A stretch of 64,000 bases of DNA, from NCBI GenBank assembly GCA_003427395.1, contig BFEA01000032.1, positions 2,182,030 to 2,246,029 of the forward strand, read 5' to 3'. Origin of the DNA: Chara braunii (Eukaryota; Streptophyta; Charophyceae; Charales; Characeae). The notes beneath the pieces are model-generated. The model saw nothing but the letters and a program-made list of their open reading frames with translations. It ran no database searches and was not told the DNA's origin. A program made the translations under genes and the position numbers. How positions within the stretch are numbered: position 1 is the stretch's first letter; each line of letters begins with the position of its first letter. This document shows, piece after piece, positions 10,761 to 23,158 of the stretch.

Positions 10761-13700
10761 CGGGGGGAGGAGGGTGGAACAGAAATGAGGAAGGAAAGTT
10801 GCATCTCCACAGAAGCCGCCGCCTCGGCGATAATACCCCGCTTTAATAGCCCACTTTCCACGGGGGGGGGAGAGAATCCCTATATCCTATCTTGGTAAAC
10901 AGAAAGGAGAAAGTAATATCAGACATAGGTTTTGAGAAGGAAGTAAGGACAAATGAACCTATAGGACAAATGAACCTATGAATAGAGAATTATACACGTG
11001 AACAAATTGGCTTTCAGCATTAGGGATAAGAGCATTATAATTTCCTCAGGGGGATGATGCAGGAGGTTGGTAATCAGTGGCAAAAATAGTTTTTTTGGAG
11101 ATTTCGCCTTTAAACTGTTGGCCAGTGAGAAATTAGCAGTGAAAAAGACCAGCAGTAACTCGTCAATTGTGTTGATTCAAGAGGTCGAGGAGACTTCCAT
11201 AGTGACGGCAGGAAGAGAGTAGTCTGAACTAATGGTAGAGAAGAGAGAGAAAAAAGTGGGGGGAAGGACGTCCAGGTGTGAAGGGTGGAGATCAGGGTCA
11301 TTGGCGAAGAGGAGGTTCAAGGAGGAATGGAAGAGCAACAGGATTGACGAAGGTGAGGAACACACTGGACAGAAGCCGGAACAACTGATGAGAGGGGGGG
11401 ATTCATTTTTCTTTTGTCTATTTAGTCAACATGAGGTTAGGATATAAGCGGGCAAAAGGTCAGGAATCCCTGTTGTTTTATCAGGGGCTATGAGGCACTC
11501 GTTGTTCCGTCAGCTGGGTACCTCGCCATATGCCCATCCAGCGGGTAGCCATGGCCCATGGGGGTCTGGTGCCAGGCAGGATGCTGTCCTCACAGACGGC
11601 ATTGGGTCAAAATTGGATTAAAGAGAAGGCGGCAGTGGGTTAGGGAGAAGACAATGGGACAAGAATGGGCCATCCACCAGAAGGGAAAGTTGAGGTGGGG
11701 AGGGAAGGAGACGTAATGAGAGTGCAGTCAGGCGAGAGAGAGACAAAAGGAAGGAAACAGATGAGGGAGGCAAACTCAGTGCAGGCTGTTCATCGAAATG
11801 CAGGGGAGAAACTCCTGATTGCTGCAAACCAAGGGAAGGATTTGGAAATGAAGGACATGGAGAACAGTGCGGGGGAAGTTCTCACTGCAGAAGAAAGAGC
11901 AAAAGAAGGAATAAATGAAAAGAAAGACCAAAAGAAGGAATACATGAAAAGAAAGAGCAAAAGAAGGAATACATGAAAATTCGAATGTACAGGTCACAAA
12001 GAATCACAAATCATCTGCTGTCCAACTGTCACACCCATCAGTCTCCCCCGCAATCTCAGGCAGAAACTTCGGTAGTGCAGGACAAGATTGCGCAACTGAC
12101 ATGGGCCCAGCAGGTAAGAGACACCCTGCTGGCAAAATGCTCAACATCAAATGCCCAGCTATTGGTCCACAGGGATCACCCGCTGAAGAGTTGAAAGTTC
12201 CCCTAAGAAACATGCCATCAGCAAAGGCCTACTTCCTGTCTCTCTTTCTTCTTCCCTCATAACAACTCGTGATTGATCAAGGTGGAAGAAAGACCCTAAT
12301 AAAATCCTATCCAACAAGACAATTGGCGAATCGAAACGCATTGTACACAAAGCATGCAAGCAGTTGGGCATACATCCGTTATGAGTGCGATGATTTTGAT
12401 GACCATGATCAGCTTATCGATGTATGATATTGTGTGGATATCGATCATATCGTAGATTCGTAGAGTCACATTGTGGCAGATGGCATGACTATTGTGTATT
12501 CAGTGTATATAAGTCGATGAATGATAAGGTCAAATGGGTATGCAAAAGGTTAGAAACAATGGACGAACGAACCGGAAACTCTGATGATTTTTTTCTTAAT
12601 TCAACCAGTTTCGCCTACAGTGTTCACAATCCTTTGTATGTTCGACCGAGATAAGCTCCAGATGGATGGATGGAAAAAATGAGATGGGATGGATCAGAAG
12701 TGAGAATTTACCCTTGGATGCCGAAGAAGGTAGGATTGGAAGAGAAGCGGGAACAACTAATGAGAGACTTTTACTGGGTCGAGTTGCGGCACATCCCAAG
12801 ATGCTACATGGTCAACAAGAAGAACAAGAAAATCCCATTACTATCCAAGAGATTGGATTGGTGGGCTCAAACACACAGCAACACGATCCACCTTGGGACC
12901 ATATTCACGTCAGCACCAACAATGGGATGGCGAATTCGAACCCACAACGTGGGCCATGCTAATCAACTGCAATCTATGAATCAAAATTAGGTACGTTTAA
13001 TGCGAGAAATGAGTGTATCCCAAGTGATCAAAAGAAAGACGCTAGAAAACAACACTCCATCACTTGTTTTTCGAAGTGATCGCTTCGCGCGTTTTTATAA
13101 ACCCAAGATTGCATCACCTCACAACGAAGGAGCAGGTCAACATGGGCTGGGAGACTTTGTAATCTCACATGTGGATAAACACTTAAACAAATTGTTGAGG
13201 TGTCACAGTCATCCAGTGACCCGGCGACGACTCATTTCATAGGACACGTCGTGCCCCCGTCGAACAGAAAACATAGTAGTGACTCGTGGATTAAAAGAGG
13301 TCGTGTTTGAGCTCACAGAGGAACGTAAGTACTTGTTATTGACTCATTATCATACAGACTCCACACTAACTCAGCAACTTGTTGGGGACATGAGAGAAAA
13401 GTATGTTGTGGAGTTCGAGGAGGAAGAAAAAACAACAAGTATTAACTACTATTAAGTACAAAAGACTCTCTCTTGTCTCAGTCATTGACAAAGTAATCTT
13501 ACAGATGACCTTTACACAAGGGCAGCAAATGGTGAAGCAGAGGAAAAAGAGGAAAAAGATATATTTGAAGGAGAGAAAATATAAAGAGATCACTTGGTAA
13601 TGGAAGTAACAAGTAAGCGTCAGCGCCTCCGATAGTGGCTGGATAAAAATCAGGAAGACGCCCCTCTCTCGAAAAAAGGTAGAGGGGTCCTCCCGGTTGG

Positions 13701-13979
13701 ACTTGAGGATGGTAGATGGGAGGTAGGTCTATCAGAGCCCTCTGGTGCTCAATATGGCGAAGTAACAGTGTAGGAGATTCAGTCTTCGTTCATGTCTCTC
13801 TCGTCTTTGGCTGGAGTCAAAGCAACGGAAGCACTGATTAAAGTGAAAATTATAAAATTTATCAAAGAAAAAATTCCTCTATAGTTCCAACATTGTTAGA
13901 ATGTGCACTCATTTCCCTTGTGTCGGGTCAACTTCCCAGTTAATTATCTCCACTTTGGAATTAGGTGGGAAGCAAATAA
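10761..13979. other. Intergenic, no gene recognised
   Basis: Purine-rich at 10900-11980, where short lysine/glutamate-rich frames reflect small repeats such as AAAAGAAGGAATACATG (11930-11975). Overlapping frames of 98 and 106 codons (12666-12990) and one of 80 codons (13000-13242) match no family I know. Base composition becomes AT-rich from about 13 kb, continuing into the LINE remnant. Nothing else is identified. Confidence 0.45.
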
Positions 13980-14770
13980 CTATTTTAACACTCCTTGCTT
14001 TGGGCGCATGAGATCCAAATGATTCATAAGACCATATTTATTTGTGAGAATGACTATGAGTATTTGTATCCATGAGATGTATCTCTTGGATGCAAATAAC
14101 ATCAGGCGACTCAAATAGTCATTTTAACACTCCCTGCTTTGCATGAGATCTGTACGATTCATATGACCATATTTTTTTTGTGAAAAAGACTACGAGTATC
14201 TATATGCATAAGATGTGTCTCTTGGATGCAGATAACATCAAGCCAGTCCTTCCCAACTATACCCTTTAGCTGGTCATAAATAACTTGTCTTTTATTCTGT
14301 TTGGCCAAAGTCGATCCATTAAAATTTAGGGATCGTAAATCTAGATGCGCTTTGCGTTTAAATGACTTTCATTCCTTGTCTCTATTATATAATACATTAA
14401 TTACTTCAATTATTGTCATTTCAACCCTTCTCAAACCATTTAAACTAACATGATAACTACAAAATTGTCTGGCATTGACTCAGAATAAGGTGCAATCATC
14501 TCATAGTTCACATCTTTTCCCAGTTATCATCATCTAAAATACTCCCCACATCCAAAGTACCTTGCCTTAAAAGTCGTCTTGGAAGCTCCCCACATCAGAT
14601 TCTAACTATAGGTCGCTTGCTTTAATTTTTAGCATCTTCATGCCCTTCAAGTTGTCATGTCCAAACCAGCGAAGATCAACCTGTTTGGCCACTTTAAATT
14701 TGAGATAGATATCTCTCTCTGCAATTTTACACGCTCCTGCTACTAAGGTGAGGGTGACCACTCACATTTT
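13980..14770 (-). mobile_element. LINE 1, inverted 5' segment (endonuclease N-terminus)
   Basis: Read on the minus strand, 14350 to 14170 encodes NFNGSTLAKQNKRQ and then DVICIQETHL (14210-14239), the characteristic start of an apurinic-type LINE endonuclease that contains the catalytic glutamate of the QET motif. A diverged tandem copy of this segment lies at about 13985-14105, reading DVICIQEIHL. Further upstream on the minus strand (14770-14640) short coding-like pieces such as VDLRWFGHDNLKG could be the end of ORF1. The rest of the same LINE lies on the plus strand from 14773, so this part is inverted. Many stops; dead. Confidence 0.65.
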
Positions 14771-14772
14771 AT

Positions 14773-17200
14773 GTGTGTACGGGGGGTACATTGATTTTTT
14801 TTTACTCATCCCAAAGACGTAGTCCGACATCTAAATCATGTACGTGCTTCAGAAGAGGACAATTAGGCCAGAGAAAAAAATCACGAATAGATCTAATCCT
14901 TAACACTGAGGAATTACAAGGAACATTTCAAATAGCGAAAATCTTTCCTATAAGTTATTTTCTGGGTTTGGGTGATACAATGTGTGTGGTTGTCTTTTCG
15001 TTTAAAAAAAAAACTGAGCAAGAAAAAAACTACTATAAATTAAACACTTTCAATTAAAAAATTTGATTGTTTCATTGAATTTGTTCGCAATGTATGAAAA
15101 TTATGAAAGGAAAAAAAAAAAACTCATTAAAAATGGTTCAACAACGGCCTAGTTTTTTTAGGTTATAAACGTAATGAATATTCCAAAATTTCAGTTCCAC
15201 AGACACATTCAAAAGAAACCCAACTACAAAAGAGACTTTAAGAACTACAACAACGAAAGATAGAGTCAAAAGAACAAAAAATGTTGGAACCTTTAGCCAA
15301 TGAAATCCAAAAATTAGAAAGTGAACTATTGACTCAAATAGCGTATCGATGGCAAGGAGTGAGAATCAGAGGTAAGCTTAAACGTCATCAAATAGAAAGG
15401 GCAATGGATGCACGCTTCTTCGCGATAACAAAGGCAAAGACCGAAAATACTGTAATTGAAGTTTTTGAAAATCCTCTAAATAAGAAAGTTTTTTGGGCTA
15501 TTTCTACAACAACTTGCACAAAAATTGATAGAGATATCTTCAATTTTGTTTTCTCTTCAGAAAACAACGATATCGCTATGAATAAAAAAATCAAAAAATT
15601 GAGGATTTATTGCTTTCACTGTCTAAAACCTTATCTCATGAATAAAAATAAAGGATGGAAAAAACCTTTCCCAAAGGAGGAAATATGAAAAACCTTAACT
15701 TTAATGGAGGAGGAGAAATCCATGGAATAGATATAGTACCAAAGCAGTTATGGCAAGCATTGTGTGATACCTTCTCTCAAAATTTAATGGACTATGATCA
15801 GACAGTTTTGACTTCTAGAGAAATGAGAGAAAGAGTAGGTCAATGAATCTTAACATTACTTTATTAAAGAAAATATAAAAATCAAATATTAGAAATTATA
15901 GCGCAATCACCCTGCTTATAGTTGTTTACAAATTCATAGCTAAGGCATTTACTGATCGCTTAACTAAAATAATCACGAATATCATTCAGCCTAACCAAAC
16001 AGGATTTATTACAGGTTATATGATCATGTTGATTGTTTTTCTTTTGATTTTTGAGAAATTAAATTTTGGCCCACGTTTTGGAAAGTGGGTTGAGGTCCTA
16101 CATAAAAATGTCACTACCAGAGGAATGATTAATGACAATGTTGTTGCTCCTATCTCGTTGCTGAGATCGGTAGGACAAGAAAATCTTAGAACATCCTTTT
16201 TGTTTGTAATTATTATGGAAACCTTGACGATAAACTTACGTCATCATAAAGACATGAGACACATCCAAGTAACATATATCCATGAGGATGCAGTCCTGAT
16301 TTGCGCTCTCTTTGCTGATGACCTTTCTCTTATGGTGGAACTGTTGCATGAAAACTTAGTGAAAATTAAAAAATGATGGACAAACTGTGTCCCTTATTTG
16401 ACATAAAAGTTAACTGGGGTCGTAAGACATTGATTTGGTGGATCCATCATCAAGGTGTGAGACCACCAAAGTATCCTCATGTTAAATGAGTTTCTCATGA
16501 TACTCATATCCGAGTGCTAGGGATATCACTCTCGGCTGAAGGAAAGTCAAACTCCAACAATTAGTGAATCACCCATCAAACCCACATCAAACTGAATTTG
16601 TGGAACAACAAACACTCTTCCTTATTAGGAAGAACATTAGTCATTAATAATATAGTTTTTGTGTCTATCTGACACAAGTATGTCGTATGGGCAATGGATA
16701 AGGAGAACCTCAAAATCTTTCAACGTCAACTAATACCCTTTCTCTTGAGAAACTCTTGTGATGTTTAACTGTGAATTCGGTTGTTCTTGCTGCGGTATGG
16801 CTGTCATTGCGGGACCCTTAGGCACATCAAGGTTACAAAAACCTCTCACGTGAGTCTGAGTGCACCTCTCTTGGACACGAGTGACTAAAATACTTATCCT
16901 TCTGCCCTTCTTACTCTCAGTCCAGTCTTTGGTTCAAAGAGGAAGGCGGCAGGCGGTATTGAAACCCGTATTCCGTGCCAAGGCCTCTGTGGGAGGTTGC
17001 TCCACCAATTGCGGGAACTCTGTCGGGACCTAGGCGAGGTCCTTGAGGTAGAGAACTGTCAGGTATATTTTTTCTTGTTTGTGTGAACCCACTATTTCCC
17101 TTATGGTTACATCTCGCTAGTTTGACTGAGAGATGTGCATGTGTTCCCATATGACTTTGTTTCTTTTCATGAATTAAATGCATGTGTAAATCTAAAGTTT
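14773..17200 (+). mobile_element. LINE 1, endonuclease C-terminus and reverse transcriptase remnant
   Basis: In order on the plus strand: an endonuclease C-terminal block (14773-15057) with SRIDLILN and GLGD; the linker to the polymerase (15281-15688) with RGKLKRHQIE and FFAITKAKTENT; polymerase blocks (about 15890-16376) with ITLLIVVYKFIAKA, IQPNQTGFITG, GMINDNVVAPISLL and the catalytic FADD motif near 16314; and a thumb-like block near 16600-16740 with SLLGRTLVINN and FQRQLIPFLLRN. Frames are broken by several stops and frameshifts. Known function of the family is target-primed reverse transcription; this copy is inactive. The right boundary is uncertain (16.9-17.2 kb). Confidence 0.75.
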
Positions 17201-17269
17201 CTTCTTATTTTGGTTGAAAACAAACTACGGGATGAACTCGGGGAAGGAGGGAGGAAGGTGATGTTGCAT

Positions 17270-18000
17270 GCGTTTGACCGGGTCATTGTTTCTAAGCTGA
17301 ATGACCCATGGTTATATTTATTGACTATTTTCTGAAGGGTCAAATATTGTTTTTAAGTTAAATGGTCTTAGTTATCGTGGGACCAAACATTGCTTTTTAA
17401 GTTAAATGACTTGGTCTGCTTGTTTTTTTATTTTTTTTGACTAAGGTTGGGTTAAAAGGCCCAACTTCATGCTTGAAGTGGTTCAAGATGGACTGAACAT
17501 TGTTTTTAAGCTAAATGGTTCAATTTCTTTTTTCATTTTGAGAGAGGATTTTGATGAAAGGCTAAGTATTGTTTTTAAGCTTAATGGTTTAGCTTGAAAC
17601 CACTCACAAATGTAAACTGAGTGTAACTGGAAGTACGTTACTTATATTTGCATGTGAACAAGTAGTTGGACATTATTCATAAGTTGAATGGTTCAACGTT
17701 AAGTCATATCACTAAGAGGAGAAAGGTAAAGTTAAGAGTATAATTGAAAGTAACCGGGGTAAGCTTAAATGGTTCAGTCGTCTGCCCATGTTTTTTTTCT
17801 TTTGAAGATAAGTCAGAGAGCTACTAAACTTTGCATATTAAACAGTTCAGGGCGACTGACAGTGCTTCTAAGCTGAATGGTCTAAGTCACATGCAAAAAA
17901 AAAAAAAAAATAGTTGTGCAACTTGTTCGTGTATATTCTAAGGCATGATGAACATTGTTCTAAGTTGAATGGTCTAGCGTCATGCCATATGTAAGTTGGG
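17270..18000 (+). repeat. Degenerate repeat array, 25-30-bp core motif
   Basis: A core like GAACATTGTTTTTAAGCTAA followed by ATGGTTCA or ATGGTCTAG recurs about nine times (near 17281, 17345, 17389, 17497, 17567, 17674, 17760, 17862 and 17950) at 45-110-bp spacing in AT-rich DNA. No coding signal. Confidence 0.7.
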
Positions 18001-18179
18001 TGTAAAAGATAAATCATCTGAATGTTTTATGAACTGTCTTATGAGAAAATGACTTGGGTTTTTTGTGAGAGTTCTTACACATTATGGTATGGACTTGAAT
18101 GAAGTTGAGTGTGAGCTCTACTTAGTTTGAGTCTTTGAGGCGATCGGTAGTTTCTTTAGACGGTCGCCACGTGCTGGAG

Positions 18180-18900
18180 CTGTAGGAGTTAGTTCAATTC
18201 CTGCATTTTCTAAGTTAAGTTTATTTTACTTGGTCAAAGTTCTCGTATTTTTTTGAATCATTTATTTTTCTTGACTTTGTATAAATTTTGGAAAGTTGCT
18301 TTCTCTACGAGAAGCGCTGCTGAAATTTCTACAAAATCAAGGAGTTAGTCAAATTTTGAATTTTCAAAGTTGAACTTTTGTCTGAGTTTTATATCTGGCT
18401 TAGTATAAATTTGAAAAAAAGAAATTTTCAAGGAGAAGTGTTGCCCGATTTTTTGCTAATCCTAGGAGTTAAACAAAATTTGACTTTGGGAAGTCAGAAC
18501 TATTTTTAAATTTTTATATTTAGATTTTTATAAATTTTGGAATGACATTTTTCTAGAGAAAGTGTTGCCGAAATTTCTGTAAATCTAAAAAGTTAGTTAA
18601 ATTTTATCTTGGCAGGAACTTGAGCTAAATCTCGAGTTCGAATCTGACTTAGTATAAATTTTGGAAGTCAACTTCTCTAAAGGAGATGCTGCCCAAATTT
18701 TTACTGTTTCACGGAGTTAAACAAATTTTGACCCTGTAGAGTTGAGGATCATTTCAGTTTTCATGTTCGAACGAGTATCAATTCGGAAAAGGTACTTCTC
18801 CTACGGGAAGTGCTATCGAAATCGTCTTAGTTTTGAGGAGTTAGATCATATTTTGATAGAAAAGATTCATAGGATCCACCCTACATAGGAGAGATGCTGC
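18180..18900 (+). repeat. AT-rich tandem repeat, about 120-bp units
   Basis: Units share TATAAATTTTGGAA, a CTACGAGAAGCGCTGC-like block, AAATTTCTACAAA and AGGAGTTA blocks; about five to six diverged copies. The same family occurs at 31885-32310, so it is a dispersed repeat, possibly the non-coding part of a larger retroelement. The C-terminal copy runs into a 79-codon minus-strand frame (19120-18881) that I do not recognise. Confidence 0.7.
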
Positions 18901-20576
18901 CAAAAATCTTTTTTTCCTTGGATGTTTGCTTAGAGATAAATTCAAATTTAGTTTTCAGAAGTTTTTTAAGTGAAGTATGATATGGAAGTTCATTCTCCAT
19001 ACACTTATAGCTTGGTCTTGGGATTGGTTTATCTCGTATTACAAGTCCTCTTTGTACACTTCGATTCAAAATCTGACTAATTTCATCTTTGATCTCACGA
19101 GAATTATCTTCTGTTATCACCGATAACAGGTCGGTTGCCGATTCGTCGATTTACGACGCAACTCTAACTTATTCTCGCCACTAAACCCAAAGGTTTTAGG
19201 CTTTTAGCCCCTGTGGTTTGAATTGTTTTATTTGCGTTTTTGCCCGTATTTTATTGAATGATCATTTAACAAAGATACTGAGTAGTTTATTGGGGAAGGT
19301 TGGACAAAAGTTTAGGCTTGAATGGCTAAAGCAAAGGGTATGAGCGTAGAGAGTGGTTGAAGTTGACCTCGTGTAGCGCATGAACTTTTGGTTGAACCTT
19401 TGGTGTGATTGTAGGTATATTTGTGGTTCAGACTCTGGATGTGACTTGCCTGCGATCACATGTATATATATTTTTAAAGGAAGTCACACTGTGATTGTAA
19501 GAAGTGGTCGTTTTTTGTCATGTACCCCTATGTATGTATATATGTATATATGTATATATGTATATATCATGAGTATTTGTATGGTCTACTATGACCATGC
19601 GTAAGGATCGAGCGGATTTGACTTGAGATAAAAGAGAGCTCCCTATTTTATTTATGCTTTTTAAGGTTTTTATAGTTGGATGTTGATGTCCGTGACAACC
19701 GTCAAAGTCAAACCTCTTGACTTTTTTTCAGATTCTGGATGATGGAGATCCTTTCCAAGGCCATAAGAGCGAACTGCTACGACAAGTCAGAGCATGCATA
19801 CCACTACTCCCCGCAGGGTGCAGAAGAGGGTGTGGTTCTCAACCGCCTCGACGGTTGTCTAGCGTTGAGAGATTAATCCCTTAAGGCTCGTGTCAGTCGA
19901 CACTTGAGTGTCTAACTCGACCTTCGAGACTATTGAGCGCCACACGATTACGGGTACTGCATAGTACGCCAACATTGCGACTGCTTGCATATTCCATCAT
20001 GGCTACTCGATACGAGTAAGTCTGCGTCCGTGCGATATTAAGTTGAGTCTCGCACGTGTCGTCGAACCGATTTCTGTATCGAAAGGTTATTGGTCGAATA
20101 CAAAAGGGAGTAGAAGTATTTTGTTTGTGTGAGTAAAAAGATTCATTTGTCTTTGGCATGGTGTAACATGTGGTACGAAGGATGCGTCCTAGTCGATCGA
20201 CGACGAGTCCCGCTTGGGACTTCAACCCCCCACTGTGTCGATTCGCGTACGGGTCCGTTGGAGGAGTGAGACCTCGCACACCCTCGGTTGGGTCACCTCT
20301 GAGATTGCAACTGATCAGCTTTCACACGTCGTTCGATAGCTCGATGGGGGTGCACCCACCTAAGGGATGGTGGCAACTCCCGTAAGTGGAGGTACGTTGT
20401 ACCTCGCGTGACTCTATCCTGTCTTAGGGGTTCGCGAGAGGTATGATTGGCGCACTCGGCCGAAGCGACGATAAAGCTCCATTGCACCATGATAAGAAAG
20501 TCCTGCACGAATCCTGCGTGACGCGGCCGGGAAGGTCCCCCTGCGGGACCGATGCGTCACAAGCGGTTAAGGGGTA
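18901..20576. other. No gene recognised
   Basis: AT-rich up to 19.7 kb, including a (GTATATAT)n-like tract at about 19531-19567, then GC-richer from 19.75 kb. A 128-codon minus-strand frame (20279-19893) and overlapping plus-strand frames match nothing I know. Together with the repeats on either side it forms the block separating the LINE reverse transcriptase from the LINE C-terminal segment at 20985. Confidence 0.4.
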
Positions 20577-20905
20577 GCTGAAAATTCAGGAATGAAAATT
20601 CTGAAGTGAGAGTTTTTGGCAGTCTGAAAATCCCTAATGGTTCTGAAGTGGTGAGAGGTCCGAAGACCCTGAAAACCACCTGTTTAGGCAGGCTGCATCC
20701 TGAAGTGGTGAAGTGAGAGTTTTTGGCAGTCTGAAAATCCTGAATGGTCCTGAAGTGGTGAAAGGTCCGAAGACCGTGAAAACCACTTGTTTAGGCAGGT
20801 AGCATCCTGGAGTGGCGAAGGGTGTCCTGAAGTTGTGAAAGGTCCCTGAAAACCACCTGTTTAGGCAGGCTGCATCTTGAAGTGGTGAAGGGTGTCCTGA
20901 AGTGG
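20577..20905 (+). repeat. Tandem repeat, 3 units of about 70-107 bp
   Basis: AAAACCACCTGTTTAGGCAG recurs near 20672, 20779 and 20849, with intervening CTGAAGTGGTGAA and GAGAGTTTTTGGCAGTCTG blocks. The minus-strand frame through it is a repeat read-through. Confidence 0.8.
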
Positions 20906-20984
20906 TGATGAAAAATACGACTGTTGTTAACCTTCTCTCCGATGCGCTCGACAACGTTATTATCATCACCCAATAGAACCTTTT

Positions 20985-22050
20985 TAGAGAATCGTTGACT
21001 TGATCACTTTGGAATGGATTTTTTTTCTGCGCAAAGATCCTAAACTTAAGACCAATGATTGGGTGGCCAGTAGGAATCATCCTCAAGAAATTGGTATTAT
21101 TATGGATAAATTTCCTGATGGAGATATTTTATTGTCAGTCTTTGAACTAGGTCAGGACTACACCATCCTCTCGAAAAGCTAGGACAAGATCAGATGGGTA
21201 CAAAACAACCTGATTTTCAAGATCAGAATACTGAGAACAAACGATCAGTGGCTAGCTTTCAAGCCTAACACAACTATTTCAGAACTACTCATAGACCAAT
21301 CAATTGGAGTTGAAGCTCAAAAGGAAGAAATAAAAAAATGAGTAGATTTTATAGGAGGGATTTTCATACTCTAACAGTAAAATCAACTTACCGAATGTTG
21401 AGAGTTAAAATTAACCTAAGAGATGCAATCTCTCTAAGATGGATGAAACACCTTAATCTTAGTCCATAGGATATAAAACATATCAGGTGGTTTAACATAA
21501 TGAAATAAAAACCGACAAAGGTAGTATCACTTCAATGCCAAATTGATCATCGCTGCTTGCCCACAAATGATTGGTTGATAGACAGATCCTCCCTGGAAAA
21601 GAAATGATAGCAAATTGATGGTGCAAAATTTATAAGTCTATTTTCCCGAGTAGACTGATTACTGAAACCATGGAGCATACATTTATGTAATGCCCCAGCA
21701 CTATCTGGTTGTGGAGGTGGTGGGAGTGCATCTGGAATCAACTGGTGTCAGGGATACAGTGGCCCTGAAACTGGAAAGCAATAATGTTAGAATTCTGGTT
21801 GTCTGATCCGGATGAAGAATTCACACAATTTTTTTTCACCATTTGAAGAAGGACGGTTATGTGGGCCATCTGGCTGAGGAGATGCACTTACAAAATGGAA
21901 GGATGCAGAATGGATGGGCCTAACTTTACTGGTACAATCAAACAACAAGCCCAAATTGAGATTTCAATGAAATGGGAACAGACAAACGAAAAAGTTTAAT
22001 TTTTACCTTCACGAACAAAAATTCTCGAACATATACAAAATTTTACCTGC
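20985..22050 (+). mobile_element. LINE C-terminal domain remnant
   Basis: Conceptual translation in shifting plus-strand frames gives pieces resembling the C-terminal region of plant LINE ORF2, for example VSLQCQIDHRCLPTNDWLID (about 21523-21582), which resembles the zinc-binding domain found after the reverse transcriptase in plant LINEs. It may be the tail of LINE 1, separated from it by the 17.2-20.9 kb block, or an independent fragment. The frame is broken throughout. Confidence 0.5.
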
Positions 22051-23057
22051 AGTTGGCTTGGAGCGAACCATGGAGGGAAATTGGAAAAGGTTGTGTGGGA
22101 TAGGGCTTTGGGGTAGGAGGATGAAGAATTGTGTCGGAACTACAAATTGGTCTTTGAAGATCGGACTATGGTAGACCCCTTCATCCCAATGCGCGCATCA
22201 CTGAACTTCCTGGATCCCTTTCCTCCTCTTGCTATAATCATAGTCCCAAGATCCTGGTTTGGTTATGACTAATAGGGTGGAGGTTCTCTAAGTGTGCAAC
22301 AATATTGTGCTAGGTGATATTGTAGGTTCTGGCTCCCATTACAGGTGAAGAGGTACGAAACATTAATCATTCCACGAAGAGCAAAGTACTAGCTTACATC
22401 CTGCAAAGTGACCCCCCCCGTTTCCTTTGGGGCAGCCAATGCTGCCAAGAAAGAGTGCACCTTTTTGTATTGTTTTCATTTCTCAATGTTCCAAAGGGGA
22501 CGTTGGACCCGCTTTCTAGCAAGTGAGGATCCCTATCAATAGAAACAAGCGCTCGCACTGGGGGAGGATGCTCTTATCACCTTCCGTCATAATATAGCCC
22601 TGTTTTATTTTAAAAAAAAAAGTCATTGTGGTTCGGTAGCCCCGAGCCTTCAAAATCTTGGTAGCGATGAAAGATTTCTCCACAAGGTTGGGGCTGCGTA
22701 CTGGCAGCTTAAGAACTCCTAATGAGCTCTGCATCACAAAGCATCACACTGTAATTGCATCAAAATTTCAAAAAAGAAAGAAAAACAAAAATCACAGTGT
22801 GTAAGCAGGCCGATAGCAGTGTCCTCAGTCCATGATGTTGGGAGTTTCAAGTTTTACTAACTTTGTGACTTTTCAACTTTTAACTTTTGAGCTTTTGATG
22901 ATGGTTTTTCGGACTTGTCGAGTTTTCTTGCAAGTTTTTTAGCAATACTAGACTTTGGGCCTCGCTCCACTACTCTCGACATGCTCAAAGGACAAAATCA
23001 TGGCGGTGCATCGTTCCATGTTCTGGTAGAATTCACTCTCATTTTGCATCGTTCCAT
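22051..23057. other. No gene recognised
   Basis: Degenerate sequence, possibly the 3' end of the LINE fragment for the first few hundred bases. A GCATCGTTCCAT motif occurs twice (23008 and 23046) just left of the U2 pseudogene. Nothing else seen. Confidence 0.4.
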
Positions 23058-23158
23058 TTTTTTTTTTTTGTCCCAATGGGCCACAAAATAAATACTGAAC
23101 TCATCAAAACATATAGTACGCTTGATCTTAGCCAAAAGACCGAGCTCGTTTGTTTATT
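23058..23158 (-). pseudogene. U2 snRNA retropseudogene, 3'-truncated with A tract
   Basis: On the minus strand this matches U2 from about nt 8 to about nt 78: CTCGGTCTTTTGGCTAAG, then ATCAAGCGTACTATATG, then GTGGCCCATTGGGAC, followed at once by 12 A. Unlike the array at 1404-4160 it retains the 5' part (CTTTTGGCTAAG). It ends at nearly the same U2 position as the array units, and then turns A-rich as they do. The Sm site and the 3' stem-loops are missing and the branch-point recognition GTAGTA reads GTACTA, so it is not functional. Confidence 0.8.

Noticed and set aside
12925-12960. tRNA gene suggested by GGGTTCGAATTCG on the minus strand
   Set aside because: The flanks do not form a T stem or acceptor stem, and no A box lies at the right distance.
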